A stretch of DNA of 64,000 nucleotides from Sphingomonas colocasiae (GCF_019880585.1 NZ_JAINVV010000006.1:1-64000); one strand, 5' to 3'; shown: positions 18,689 to 28,271, counted from the stretch's first letter. The notes: a model not told the origin generated them from the letters alone. Translations and numbers: made by a program.

Positions 18689-18865
18689 TCAGTCTTGGGT
18701 GCCGGGCACGCCTGTCTCGGGCGGCTTGCCGTCCTCGATGCGGCCTTCGTTGCGAAGATCGCGACCTTCCTGCGCCTTGCGCTTCGATTCCGGGCTGTCG
18801 CCATTCTCGAAGGCTTCCTCCTTCACATAGCCGGCCGCTTCCTTGATCTGCCTCCTGACGCTCAT
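18689..18865 (-). CDS. Small stress-type hydrophilic protein, hypothetical
   Basis: A 58-residue, highly charged protein MSVRRQIKEAAGYVKEEAF, then ENGDSPESKRKAQEGRDLRN, and a disordered acidic tail. The composition and the early amphipathic helix (IKEAAGYVKEEA) resemble CsbD-like or other hydrophilic stress proteins, but it is not CsbD. The ATG at 18865 is correct, since the in-frame ATG at 18871 lies inside the ribosome site AAAGGAGATGATC. A second copy begins at the left edge of the window. Confidence 0.65.
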   Translation of the reverse strand: MSVRRQIKEAAGYVKEEAFENGDSPESKRKAQEGRDLRNEGRIEDGKPPETGVPGTQD

Positions 18866-19045
18866 GATCATCTCCTTTGGAGATGCACGAGAAAACCGAT
18901 CAAGGGAGGGGGTGTAAGTTGCCCCGAGCCCCGACAGTTTATTTTTGGAGCCCCACGCAACCCTGGCTCATCCGCAGAATTTGGCAGCGCCCCGCACGCG
19001 CACCGCATCTAGAATTCGCGGTCGACCCCGAACAGGTTGGCGCCA
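18855..19045. repeat. Direct repeat copy 2 (partner at 1-190) with FAD-oxidoreductase scar
   Basis: Matches 1-190 with small differences. On the minus strand the right part (19010-19045) encodes GANLFGVDREF and a stop, the counterpart of ADLFGFSREF that ends the FAD oxidoreductase at 156. The rest of that gene copy is missing and the csbD promoter region follows. Confidence 0.8.
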
Positions 19046-19073
19046 CCCTGCCCGCCTCGCCTGCATCGCGGCC

Positions 19074-19098
19074 GGAACGTTCCGTGCGAGCTCGCGTT
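19074..19098 (+). promoter_or_regulatory. EcfG-type general stress promoter of csbD
   Basis: A perfect GGAAC (19074-19078), 16 bases, then CGTT (19095-19098), 32 bases before the csbD start. Confidence 0.8.
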
Positions 19099-19130
19099 CT
19101 TGAGGCTCAATTATCCAATGGAGACATGTG

Positions 19131-19328
19131 ATGAACAGCGACACGCTCAAGGGCAATTGGGAACAAGTAAAGGGTCACGTTCAGAAGAAATGGGGCGAGC
19201 TCACCAACGACGAGATCGACCAGATCAACGGCAGCCGCAAAATTCTCGCCGGAAAGATCCAGGAAAAATACGGACGGGCGCAGGAAGACGCAGAGCGCGA
19301 GATCGACGATTTCGAAAAGACCTATTGA
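19131..19328 (+). CDS. CsbD family stress-response protein
   Basis: A 65-residue hydrophilic protein: MNSDTLKGNWEQVKGHVQKK, then WGELTNDEIDQINGSRKIL and AGKIQEKYGRAQEDAERE. This is the CsbD consensus (W-x-x-x-K-G-x-x-K-x-x-W-G-x-L-T-D-D-E, then G-x-x-x-x-L-x-G-x-x-Q-x-x-Y-G). A stress protein of unknown mechanism. GGAG lies eight bases before the ATG, and a perfect EcfG promoter precedes it. Confidence 0.95.
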   Translation: MNSDTLKGNWEQVKGHVQKKWGELTNDEIDQINGSRKILAGKIQEKYGRAQEDAEREIDDFEKTY

Positions 19329-19451
19329 TCAACCTGAAACCGGCAAGGGCCCGCGCACGCGATTGCGCGGGCCCCGCCGCGCGCATGGCAGCCGCATCCG
19401 CCGAAATCGACGCGCCACGGTGACGCCTTTCCCGACATCGCGGGGCGATCG

Positions 19452-21353
19452 TTGAGAGCGCCGCCGTTCTCCGCCTATGCGCGGCCTCTCGCAATCGTCG
19501 CCGGCCTTCTCGTGCTTGCCATCCTCGTGGTCGCAGCCTTTCCGGTCGGGCTGTTGCGCGCAACGGCGGAGCGCCGGCTGTCCTCGCATTTCGGGGCGCC
19601 GGTCACGCTCGGCGCGCTGTCGCGCCGCGAGGCCATCTCCTTCACGCCGGAGATCGTCGTCAGGGACGTGCGGATCGGCCAGCCGGCATGGGCGGGCAAG
19701 GGCGACTTCCTCCGCGTCTCGGAGGCGCGCGCGCGCATGCCGATCCTGTCGCTCGTGACCGGACGCGCGATGCCCCGCGCGCTGCATGTGAAGGGCCTGG
19801 CGATCGCGCTCGTCCGCGACGCGACCGGCCGCAGCAACTGGTCGCCCCAGGCGCGCGCCGGCGAGACGCGCGACGACGGCGGCGCCACAGGCCTCGAAAC
19901 GCTGGTCATCGAGAATGGCCGTTTCTCGCTGCGCGACGCGAAACGGCGCCTCGAGCTTGCCGGCACGCTGTCGGCCGATCCCCGCACCGGGCTGGCGGCC
20001 AGCGCGGCGGGCCGCTTCGACGGCGCGCCCGCGCGGCTCGAGGCGACGGGCGGCGGCACGGCTGTCGCGCCCGGCAAGGCCTGGCCCTTCCATGCACGGC
20101 TGACCTCGACGCCGTTCGCGCTCGATGCACGCGGGACCATGGCCGGGGTGCTCGATACCGGCGACATGCGCATGACCATGCGGGCGCAGGGCGACAGCCT
20201 GAAGCGGCTCGACCAGGTGATCGAGGCGGGCCTGTTCGGCACCCAGCGGATCGACCTGCGCGCCGAGGTGCGCCGCACGGGACGCGACTGGTCGATCGAC
20301 CGGCTCGAGGGCGTGATCGGCCGCTCGCGATTGCAGGCATCGGCGACCATCCTCAAGCGCGACGGCCGGACCAGGATCGACGCGCGCATCCGAGCCGTCC
20401 AGCTCGATTTCGACGATCTGGCGGATGATGCCGGGCTCGCCGCGGCGCGCGCGAAGGAAGCGCGCATCGGAAAGCGGGTGATCCCCGACACGCGGATCAA
20501 CCTGAGCAGGATGGGCCCGACCGACGGCGTCATCCGCTTCTCGATCGACCGGCTGCTGGTCAAGGGCGGGTCGGTCTTCCGGAGCCTCAGGGGCGAGCTG
20601 AGGCTCGACCGCCGCGTCCTCACGGTCGAGAACGCCGTGGCGGGGCTCGCGACCGGACAGCTCAAGGGCCGGGTCAGGGTCGACAGCACCGGCACCGTCC
20701 CGGTGTTCTCGAGCGAGCTCACGCTCGAGGGAACGACGCTCGGCACGCTGATCGGCCAACCCGACAAGATCGAGGGACCGCTGCGCGGCATCGTCCGGAT
20801 CACGGGACGGGGCGACACGATCCGGCAGGCCTTCGCCAGCGGCGACGGCAAGATCGCCTTCGTCGCGAGCGGGGGCGCGATGAACCGGACGGCAGCCTAT
20901 GTCCTCGGCCAGGACCTGGGCGGCGCGATCGGGCAGTCGCTCAGCGACAGGGACGCGATGGTGCCGCTGCGCTGCGCGATCCTCGCCTTCGATGCGCGAA
21001 AAGGCGTGCTGCATCCCGCACCGCTCGTCGTCGAGACCGACATCTCGCGCGGAACGGGCCGGGGCGAGATCAAGCTCGACGGAGAGACGCTGCAGCTCGC
21101 GGTGAACGGCGCCTCACGTGAGAAGGCCGCACTGGCGCTCGTCGATCCGGTGCGCGTCAAGGGCACGCTCTCCAGCCCCGAGATCAGCGTCGCCCCCGCA
21201 AGGGCGGGCGGCGGCGAAGCGGGCGTGCTCGGCACGATCGGACGGTCGATCGGATCCGCGCTGGGCCTGCGCAGGAACCCGAACCGGACCACCCCGCCCC
21301 CCGCCGCCAGCGGCCCGGACTGCGCGCGGCTGGCAAGCGCCGCGCTCCGCTGA
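19452..21353 (+). CDS. AsmA family protein
   Basis: A 633-residue AsmA-like protein, anchored in the inner membrane by one N-terminal helix (about residues 10-30, ARPLAIVAGLLVLAILVVAAF) with the bulk in the periplasm. AsmA-type proteins are long beta-groove proteins thought to help phospholipid transport to the outer membrane. The N-terminal LSSHFGAPVTLGALSRREA and the C-terminal repeats with GTGRGEIKLDGETLQLAVNG and VRVKGTLSSPEISV match the AsmA N- and C-terminal domains. The start is a TTG at 19452 with a weak ribosome site; it may be read through from csbD. A truncated copy lies at 15546-15863. Confidence 0.88.
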   Translation: MRAPPFSAYARPLAIVAGLLVLAILVVAAFPVGLLRATAERRLSSHFGAPVTLGALSRREAISFTPEIVVRDVRIGQPAWAGKGDFLRVSEARARMPILSLVTGRAMPRALHVKGLAIALVRDATGRSNWSPQARAGETRDDGGATGLETLVIENGRFSLRDAKRRLELAGTLSADPRTGLAASAAGRFDGAPARLEATGGGTAVAPGKAWPFHARLTSTPFALDARGTMAGVLDTGDMRMTMRAQGDSLKRLDQVIEAGLFGTQRIDLRAEVRRTGRDWSIDRLEGVIGRSRLQASATILKRDGRTRIDARIRAVQLDFDDLADDAGLAAARAKEARIGKRVIPDTRINLSRMGPTDGVIRFSIDRLLVKGGSVFRSLRGELRLDRRVLTVENAVAGLATGQLKGRVRVDSTGTVPVFSSELTLEGTTLGTLIGQPDKIEGPLRGIVRITGRGDTIRQAFASGDGKIAFVASGGAMNRTAAYVLGQDLGGAIGQSLSDRDAMVPLRCAILAFDARKGVLHPAPLVVETDISRGTGRGEIKLDGETLQLAVNGASREKAALALVDPVRVKGTLSSPEISVAPARAGGGEAGVLGTIGRSIGSALGLRRNPNRTTPPPAASGPDCARLASAALR

Positions 21354-21701
21354 GCCGCACGCAAGGCCGAACCCGCCGTCTCCCCGTCCCCAACGGACGC
21401 GGGCCCGGTCCGCCCGCGCCGCATGCGCATCGCGCGGCAGGCACATATGGAACGACCGCCCCGCACCGGCGCGGGCATGGTCCCTGGACTGCCTCCGGCT
21501 CCGGCGCTTGCCTCGCGCCCGCCCAGGCGTCATCATGCACGCGAGCGCGCAGCATCAATCCGGCGAGCGCGCTTCGGGACAGACCCGCCAGGCATCATCG
21601 ACGCCGCTCCATCGCAGGACCGGCGGCCGCTAAGCGGCAACGCCTGGACATGACGGCGCGCGGGGCATCGCCCCGGGCGGTCATGGCCGCGCGGTATTCA
21701 G
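21354..21701. other. About 350 bases between asmA and the lasso-locus sigma gene
   Basis: No supportable gene; probably contains the promoter of the sigma factor operon. No consensus box recognised. Confidence 0.4.
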
Positions 21702-22292
21702 ATGACGCAGCATTTCCCGGGGAGCGCGCCGCGCGCGCGCATCCCCGCCGGCCCGACGAACGGGGCCGGCCATGCCGGCACCGCACAAGGTGACGGACGC
21801 GCCGAGATCGATCGCCTCTACCGGGAGGCGGCGCCCTCGCTCAGGCGCTTCTTCAAGAACCGGCTGCGCGACGGCGACGCGGCCGACGACATGGTTCAGG
21901 AGACCTTCCTGCGGCTGAGCGGGTCGGCGGCGCCCCGCGCCTTGCGCAACCCTGCCGCCTGGCTGCAGCGCGTCGCGCGCAACCTGGTCTTCGACCGCAC
22001 GCGGCGCGCCCGCGCGCACGGAGCCCCCGTCCACCTCGCGCTCGACGAGGCGGAGCTGCCGCCGGTCGCCCCCGATCAGCTGCTCGCGCTCGAGGCCGAG
22101 GACATGCAGAGATGCTATGAGGCGGCGCTCGCCGCGCTCACCGCGCGCACGCGCGAGATCTTCCTGCTCCACCGGATCGACGAGCTGGGCTATCGCGAGA
22201 TCGCCGGCCGCCTCGGCATCAGTGTCGCGACGGTCGAATATCACATGATGCGCGCGCTCGCGCATTTCGACAGGATGCTCGGGCAAAGATGA
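21702..22292 (+). CDS. ECF sigma factor, FecI-like
   Basis: A 196-residue sigma-70 family regulator. Region 2 covers RLYREAAPSLRRFFKNRLRD, DDMVQETFLRLSG and NPAAWLQRVARNLVFDRTRR; region 4 covers YEAALAALTARTREIFLLHR and LGYREIAGRLGISVATVEYH, a normal helix-turn-helix. It is followed by FecR (ATGA overlap), a TBDT with an STN domain and the isopeptidase, so it is expected to be released when the receptor binds its ligand, here probably the lasso peptide, and to switch on this operon. The first 30 residues are low-complexity and the start could be later. Confidence 0.9.
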   Translation: MTQHFPGSAPRARIPAGPTNGAGHAGTAQGDGRAEIDRLYREAAPSLRRFFKNRLRDGDAADDMVQETFLRLSGSAAPRALRNPAAWLQRVARNLVFDRTRRARAHGAPVHLALDEAELPPVAPDQLLALEAEDMQRCYEAALAALTARTREIFLLHRIDELGYREIAGRLGISVATVEYHMMRALAHFDRMLGQR

Positions 22293-23335
22293 GCCGCGAC
22301 GGGGACGACGCGATCGACGGAAACGAGGAACAGCTGCGCATCGAGGCGGCCGGCTGGTTCGCGCGGATGCGGCGCGACGACCGGCGGACGTTCGAGCGCG
22401 ACTTCGAGACCTGGCTCGCCACGCCGGCGAACCGCGCCGCCTATAACCGGATCGCGGCACGCTTCGCCGATGCCAAGATCCTGCACCGCAGCCTGCCCGC
22501 AAGTCTCGATCCCGATGCCGCCAGCAACACCACAAACTCCCGCCGGACCGGTACCCGCAAGGCCGCCATCGCGCTCGCCGCGGCGTCGCTCGCGGCGCTC
22601 TGCCTCTTCTTCCTCTTCAACGCCTGGCCCGACCGACCGCAAGCAGGAACCACGCCGGCCGAACGCAGCGCGCGCATCGAGACCAGGACCGGCCAGATGC
22701 TGCGCGTCCGCCTTGTCGACGGCTCGCGCGTCACATTGGACGCAGGCTCGCTGGCAAACATCCGGTTCGACGACGGCGAGCGCGTGATCCGGATCGAGCG
22801 CGGCCGCGCCCGCTTCGGGGTCGCGCATGAGAACCGCCCGTTCATCGTCGAGACCCATGAGGGCCGGGTGACCGCGCGCGGCACGCTCTTCGACGTCGCG
22901 CTGACGCCTGCCGGGGCCTCGGTCGCGCTCATCGAAGGCGCGGTGGAGGTCGCGGCCGCCACATCGCCCTCCGCCCCCAAAGCGGCCCGGGCAATCCGCC
23001 GGCTCGCCGCCGGCCAGGCGGTCACGCTCGCACGCGGCGCGGTGACGCCGCTCCCCGCCCCGGCTCTCGCCGCGACGGACTGGGCGCGCACGCGCGTCGA
23101 GCTGCGCGACGTGCCGCTTAACCGGCTGCTCGACCGCGCCAACCGGCTCGGCGCGGTGCGCATCGACGCCGATCCCGCGCTCATGGACCGGCGCATCTCG
23201 GGGCGGTTCCGGCTCGACGATCCCCGGCATCTCGCGACGACGCTCGCGCGGCTGCTCGACCTGGAACTCGACGCAAGCCCGGACAATGCGATCACGCTCA
23301 GACAGACCATGAAAAAAATTCCACCCGCCCCCTAA
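22289..23335 (+). CDS. FecR-type anti-sigma factor
   Basis: A 348-residue single-span membrane protein. The cytoplasmic DUF4880 domain (RIEAAGWFARMRRDDRRTFE, then ETWLATPANRAAYNRIAARF) binds the sigma factor; a membrane helix follows (AIALAAASLAALCLFFLFN, about residues 93-111); the periplasmic FecR domain has VDGSRVTLDAGSLANIRFDD, VETHEGRVTARGTLFDVAL and ALIEGAVEV. The C-terminal part is an STN-like signal receiver. Overlaps the sigma gene by four bases. Confidence 0.92.
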   Translation: MSRDGDDAIDGNEEQLRIEAAGWFARMRRDDRRTFERDFETWLATPANRAAYNRIAARFADAKILHRSLPASLDPDAASNTTNSRRTGTRKAAIALAAASLAALCLFFLFNAWPDRPQAGTTPAERSARIETRTGQMLRVRLVDGSRVTLDAGSLANIRFDDGERVIRIERGRARFGVAHENRPFIVETHEGRVTARGTLFDVALTPAGASVALIEGAVEVAAATSPSAPKAARAIRRLAAGQAVTLARGAVTPLPAPALAATDWARTRVELRDVPLNRLLDRANRLGAVRIDADPALMDRRISGRFRLDDPRHLATTLARLLDLELDASPDNAITLRQTMKKIPPAP

Positions 23336-23412
23336 GGTCCCCCCGAAGCCCTGCGTCGAACCTCCCATCGAAGCCTCCGCGCGCCAGCGGCGGCCAACAA
23401 GGGGGAGGTTTC

Positions 23413-26034
23413 ATGCATATCCATCTCGACGGGCGCACCGCGCTCATGGCGGGCATCGCCGCGACCGCGCTCGCCGCGGCCATGCCGGTACAGGCGGCAG
23501 CCAGCGGACAGTCGCAAGAACCCGCAACGGCAAAACAGGCACGTCCGTCACAACCGCCGCTCATCGCCTGGAACCTGCCCGCCCAGCCGCTCGGCGAGGC
23601 GCTGCTCGCCATCGGCCGCGCAACGGGACTCGAGATCGTCTTCGCCAGCGAGGATGTCGCGGGCAGAAGCGCGCCCGCGCTCAATGCCCGGCTCGGCGCG
23701 GACGCGGCGATCGCGCGACTGATCGCGGGCACCGGGCTTGTCGCCGAGCGCGAGGGCGACACGATCGTCGTGCGCCGCCCTGCAAACGGAACCGCAAGCG
23801 GCGACGACATCGTCGTCACCGGCTCGCGCATCCGGGGCGCCCCGCCGGCCTCGCCGGTGATCCGGCTGACGTCCGAGGATATCCGCAATGCCGGGCAGAG
23901 CGATCTCGGCCAGACGCTCCGCGCCATTCCCCAGAATTTCAACGGCGGCCAGAATCCGGGCGTCGGCGGCGGCGTGCGCGGCGCCGACAATGTCAACGTG
24001 AACTCGGGCTCCAGCCCCAATCTGCGCGGCCTCGGCCCCGATGCGACGCTGACCCTGCTCAACGGCAAGCGCATGGCCTATGGCGGGGTCAGCAATGCGA
24101 TCGACATTTCGGCGATCCCGGTGGACGCGGTCGACCGGGTCGAGGTGGTCGCCGACGGCGCCTCGGCGCTCTACGGCTCGGACGCGATCGCGGGCGTCGT
24201 CAACATCCTGCTCAAGCGCGACTATGAAGGCGTGTCGGCGAACGCACGCTTCGGCGCCGCCACCGACGGCGGCGATGTCGAACAGCAATATGGCCTGCTC
24301 GGCGGCGCGAAATGGTCCAGCGGCGGCTTCATGGCAGCGGTCGACCGGAGCCACAGCAGCGCCATCCTCGCGCGCAACAGAAGCTACACCGCCAACCAGG
24401 AGGATACGGCGACGCTCTATCCCGAGATGCGCTCGACGAGCGCGCTCGCCAGCCTGCACCAGTCGCTGGGCGGCGGCGTCACCGTCTCGACCGACCTGCT
24501 CTATAATGAGCGCACCCATGTCATCCAGGCGCCCTTCTCGGCGACGGCGCCCTATGACTTTTACGGGACGATCAGCCGGGCGCGCTCCGAGCGTTTCTCG
24601 ATCGCGCCGCAGCTGAACGCGAAGATCGGCGGCTGGGCGGTGAGCGCGGGCCTCGTCCGCGCCGAGGACAAGGCGCATCTCTCGACCATCTACGCGACCG
24701 GCGGCGTCGACCAGTATGACACGCGCATCTGCATGTGCAATTCACTGACGTCCATTGACCTCGCCGCCGACGGCAAGCTGTTCGACCTCGCGGCGGGCGG
24801 CGTCCGGCTGGCTCTCGGCGGCGGATACCGCGAGAACCGCTTCGACCAGAAGCGCAGGCGGATCAGCTTCGTGGGTGCGGCGACCACGGTCTCCGATTTC
24901 AGCGCGGCGCAGGAAAGCTGGTACGGCTATGGCGAGCTGTTCATGCCGCTGGTGTCGCCCGACATGGCGATCCCCATGCTCGACCGGCTCAGCCTCAGCG
25001 CGGCCCTCCGCTACGAGAATTACCGCGCCATGGGCGAGGTCGCGACGCCCAAGCTCGGGGTGATCGCGACGATCTCGCCCGACCTCAAGCTCTCCGCCAA
25101 TTGGGGCAAGTCGTTCAAGGCGCCGACGCTCTACCAGCAATTCCTGAGCCAGGACACGGCGCTGCTCAATGTCGCGGGCGCGCCCGCCGGCAGCACGATG
25201 CTCTATCTCTCGGGCGGCAATCCGGACCTCGTCCCCGAACGCTCGACGAGCTGGACCGCGACCGCGAGCCTGACCCCGCGCGCGCTCCCCGGCTTCACGC
25301 TCGAGCTCAGCTATTTCGACATCGCCTATTCGAAACGCGTCGTGACCCCGATCGCCTCGACCACGGGCATCCTCTCCAACCCGCTCTACGCCGCGTTCGT
25401 GACGCTCGCGCCCAGCCTCGCCCAGCAACAGGCGGCGATCGCGCTGTCGGGCCTCGGGCTCAACAACCTCACGAGCAATGCCTACGACCCGGCGCGCGTG
25501 CTCGGCATCGTCGACAACCGCTACACCAATGTCGCGCGACAAAAGGCACGCGGCGCGGATATCTCCGCGCGCTACCGCGCCGAGCTCGACGACGACGCCG
25601 CGCTCACGCTCCAGGCCTCGGCAAGCTATATCGAGAGCGAGCGCCAGCTCTTCGACGGCCAGCCGTTTCTCCAGGTCGCGGGCACGATCTTCAACAGCCC
25701 GCACTGGCGGCTGCGCTCGGGCGCGGTCTATGAGCAGGGCGGGCTGAGCGTCGCGGCCTGGCTCGGCCATATCGGCAAGGTGACCGACGACCGGACGGCC
25801 ACCCATGTCCAGGTCGCGGGGCAGACCAGCCTCGACCTGACGGTCCGCTACCGCACCCATGAAGGCACCGGCGCCACCGACAATATGGAGTTCGCGCTCA
25901 GCGTCCAGAATCTCCTCAACGACAAGCCCGCGACGATCCGGACCGACCGTGTCCAGTTCGTGCCCTATGATTCGACCAATTATTCGGCGATCGGGCGTTT
26001 TGTCGGTTTCTCGATCACCAAGCGCTGGCAATGA
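23413..26034 (+). CDS. TonB-dependent receptor with STN domain, lasso-locus
   Basis: An 873-residue outer-membrane receptor. Signal peptide ends around VQAAA (about residue 30); the STN domain spans about 50-115 (IAWNLPAQPLGEALLAIGRA, then RLIAGTGLVAEREGDTIVVR); the plug starts at DDIVVTGSRIRG and includes LRGLGPDATLTLLNGKRMAY and VEVVADGASALYGSDAIAGV; the barrel follows and ends FVGFSITKRWQ with an aromatic penultimate Trp. It starts 78 bases after FecR with GGGGGAGG upstream and overlaps the isopeptidase by four bases. In astexin-type loci this receptor is believed to import the lasso peptide. Confidence 0.95.
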   Translation: MHIHLDGRTALMAGIAATALAAAMPVQAAASGQSQEPATAKQARPSQPPLIAWNLPAQPLGEALLAIGRATGLEIVFASEDVAGRSAPALNARLGADAAIARLIAGTGLVAEREGDTIVVRRPANGTASGDDIVVTGSRIRGAPPASPVIRLTSEDIRNAGQSDLGQTLRAIPQNFNGGQNPGVGGGVRGADNVNVNSGSSPNLRGLGPDATLTLLNGKRMAYGGVSNAIDISAIPVDAVDRVEVVADGASALYGSDAIAGVVNILLKRDYEGVSANARFGAATDGGDVEQQYGLLGGAKWSSGGFMAAVDRSHSSAILARNRSYTANQEDTATLYPEMRSTSALASLHQSLGGGVTVSTDLLYNERTHVIQAPFSATAPYDFYGTISRARSERFSIAPQLNAKIGGWAVSAGLVRAEDKAHLSTIYATGGVDQYDTRICMCNSLTSIDLAADGKLFDLAAGGVRLALGGGYRENRFDQKRRRISFVGAATTVSDFSAAQESWYGYGELFMPLVSPDMAIPMLDRLSLSAALRYENYRAMGEVATPKLGVIATISPDLKLSANWGKSFKAPTLYQQFLSQDTALLNVAGAPAGSTMLYLSGGNPDLVPERSTSWTATASLTPRALPGFTLELSYFDIAYSKRVVTPIASTTGILSNPLYAAFVTLAPSLAQQQAAIALSGLGLNNLTSNAYDPARVLGIVDNRYTNVARQKARGADISARYRAELDDDAALTLQASASYIESERQLFDGQPFLQVAGTIFNSPHWRLRSGAVYEQGGLSVAAWLGHIGKVTDDRTATHVQVAGQTSLDLTVRYRTHEGTGATDNMEFALSVQNLLNDKPATIRTDRVQFVPYDSTNYSAIGRFVGFSITKRWQ

Positions 26035-28271
26035 GCCCGAAGCTCGCGGCAACGCTCCTCGTCACCGCGGCGAGCCTGGCATCAGCCCAGGCCGCCTGCG
26101 GCGACCTGCTGCCACCCACGGCAGAGAGCAAAATCAAACCACGCCCGGTCACGGCGGAAGATCTCGCGACGCTGCGCGATATCGGCCAGCCGGGCGACCG
26201 GGTCGACCTGCCGAGCCCGCTCGGCCTTTCGCCCGACGGCAGGCACCTCGCCTTCATCCTCAGGCGCGCCGATCCGCCGACCAACAGCTATTGCCAGGGC
26301 CTCGTCCTCATCGATCTCGCAAGCGACACACACGCGCCCAAGCCCCCGCGCCTGCTCGACACGGGCGGCGACCTGATCCGCGAACGCTACAAGCTGTTCG
26401 GCCATGCGCTGCCGGAAAGCGGGGTGCCCCGGATCATCACCCCAATCTGGTCACCCGACGGACGCCATATCGCCTGGCTCAAGCGGACGGGCGAAGCCGC
26501 GCAGATCTGGCTCGCCCGGATCGACGGCAAAGACCCCAAAGCCCTCACCACCGACACGACCAATCCGGCGGGCGTCGAGCAATTCATCTGGTCGGCCGAC
26601 GGACAGGCCATCGTCTTCGGTAGCCGCACCGGCGAACTCGCCGCAAAGGCGCAAATCGCCGAGGAAGCGAAAACCGGCCATCTCCTCGACGAACGCTTCC
26701 GCCCGCTGACCGGCCGCACGCCCTTCCCGCGCGAGGCGGGCATCACCACCAGTCATTTCGCGATCGACACGACAACGGCCAGGATCCGCCCGGCGACCGA
26801 CACCGAGACCAAAGGCCTCGACCGCATCCCACCGACACTGCCCAAAACCACCCTCGCCGCCGCGACCGGCCCCGAGGACCGCCTCGCCTGGACGATGCCA
26901 GGCTCGGGCTTCCTCGACCGGCGGCTGACCGCCAGAGTGGCGGGCAAGGATCATGGCTGCGACCTGTGCGGCGGCGAGATCGTCGATTTCTGGTGGTCGG
27001 ATGCGGGCACGCTCTTCTTCCTCAAGCGCCAGGGCAAGGCACGCCAGGCGCTGGCGCTCCATCGCTGGTCCCCGGGCAAGGGCGCACCCAGGACGCTCAC
27101 CACCACCGAGGACCTGCTGATCGGCTGCCGCCCGGCCGCACAGGACGACGCGATCTGCCTCACCGAAGCCTCACTCAGTCCTCGCCGCATCGTCAAGATC
27201 GACGGCAGCACCGGAAAAACCTCTCCGCTCTGGAACCCCAATCCCGGCTTCGACCGGCTCGAAAAACCCGTACTCAAGCGCCACTACTGGACCAACGAGA
27301 ACGGCATCGAGACGTTCGGCGATATCGTCCTGCCTAAAGGCAACCAGAAGGCTCCCTATCCCCTCGTCATCGTCCAGTACGGTTCGCGGGGGTTCCTGCG
27401 CGGCGGGACCGGCGACGAATATCCTATCCTGGCGCTCGCCGCGCACGGCCATGCGGTGCTGAGCTTCCAGCGCCCGCTCCATCTCGCCGTCCTGCCCCCT
27501 ACCGACCCACACGCGAACATCGCCGACGCCAATCTGACCACCGCCGGCGCCAAAGAGACGGGCAGCAGAGCCACGGACGCCAAAGACGCGACCACAAGCG
27601 ATACGGGCGAACATGCCGAGCGCCGCAGCGTCCAGTCGTCGCTCGAACGCGGCATCGCGCTGGCGCTCAGGACCTACCCAATCGACCCGGACCGGATCGG
27701 CATCACCGGGCTCAGCGATGGAGCGACGACACTCGCCTGGGCGCTGATCGATGGCGGCCGCTTCGCCGCCGCGGCGATGAGCAGCTGCTGCCTCGATCCC
27801 GGGCTGGTGCCGCTCTTGGGCGAAGCGCAGATCGACGCCGTCGCCAAGGGCGGCCTCCCCAGACCCGGCGAGCCGTCCAACGGCTTCTGGTCGCCCGTCG
27901 CGCTCTCGATCAATGCCGGCAGGATCACGACGCCGATCCTGATGAACCTCGCCGACGACGAATTTCTGGGTGCGCTGTCGAGCTATTGGGCGCTCAGACA
28001 AGCAGGCAAGCCGGTCGAGATGCATGTGTTTCCCGACGAGCATCATATCAAATACCAGCCCGCCCACCGGCTCGCCATCTATGAGCGCAATCTCGCCTGG
28101 TTCGATTTCTGGCTGAAGGACAAGGAGGATCCCGCGCCCGCCCTCTCCGCGCAATACCGGCGCTGGCGGGCGATGAAGGTGCAGGCCGGGCCGTCGGCGG
28201 AACAACCCGGCACGCAGATCGGCGTGATCTCCGTGGCAGGACCCAAGCCCCAGATGCGCAATGATCGATAA
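26031..28271 (+). CDS. Lasso peptide isopeptidase, prolyl oligopeptidase-like
   Basis: A 746-residue secreted serine hydrolase of the AtxE2 kind, which opens the macrolactam of threaded lasso peptides to give linear peptides. A signal peptide ends near ASAQA. The N-terminal half is a beta-propeller (blades such as LPSPLGLSPDGRHLAFILRR, ITPIWSPDGRHIAWLKR, VEQFIWSADGQAIVFGSR). The C-terminal alpha/beta-hydrolase has the nucleophile in ITGLSDGATT (Ser562), an acid in LADDEFLG (Glu644 or the preceding Asp642/643) and His671/672 in FPDEHHIK. As I recall, AtxE2 uses a Ser-Glu-His triad, which fits. Two short inserts rich in Thr/Lys/Asp (about residues 505-530) are low complexity. Its place next to lasso A-B-C genes makes the call strong. 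Confidence 0.92.
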   Translation: MSPKLAATLLVTAASLASAQAACGDLLPPTAESKIKPRPVTAEDLATLRDIGQPGDRVDLPSPLGLSPDGRHLAFILRRADPPTNSYCQGLVLIDLASDTHAPKPPRLLDTGGDLIRERYKLFGHALPESGVPRIITPIWSPDGRHIAWLKRTGEAAQIWLARIDGKDPKALTTDTTNPAGVEQFIWSADGQAIVFGSRTGELAAKAQIAEEAKTGHLLDERFRPLTGRTPFPREAGITTSHFAIDTTTARIRPATDTETKGLDRIPPTLPKTTLAAATGPEDRLAWTMPGSGFLDRRLTARVAGKDHGCDLCGGEIVDFWWSDAGTLFFLKRQGKARQALALHRWSPGKGAPRTLTTTEDLLIGCRPAAQDDAICLTEASLSPRRIVKIDGSTGKTSPLWNPNPGFDRLEKPVLKRHYWTNENGIETFGDIVLPKGNQKAPYPLVIVQYGSRGFLRGGTGDEYPILALAAHGHAVLSFQRPLHLAVLPPTDPHANIADANLTTAGAKETGSRATDAKDATTSDTGEHAERRSVQSSLERGIALALRTYPIDPDRIGITGLSDGATTLAWALIDGGRFAAAAMSSCCLDPGLVPLLGEAQIDAVAKGGLPRPGEPSNGFWSPVALSINAGRITTPILMNLADDEFLGALSSYWALRQAGKPVEMHVFPDEHHIKYQPAHRLAIYERNLAWFDFWLKDKEDPAPALSAQYRRWRAMKVQAGPSAEQPGTQIGVISVAGPKPQMRNDR

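Noticed and set aside
19329-21014. 561-residue minus-strand frame opposite asmA
   Set aside because: Antisense shadow with low-complexity Arg/Glu/Ala composition.
22241-23368. 375-residue minus-strand frame opposite fecR
   Set aside because: Shadow of the FecR gene, which has all expected domains.
24742-26052. 436-residue minus-strand frame opposite the lasso-locus TBDT
   Set aside because: Shadow; Arg/Asp/Glu-rich without a domain.
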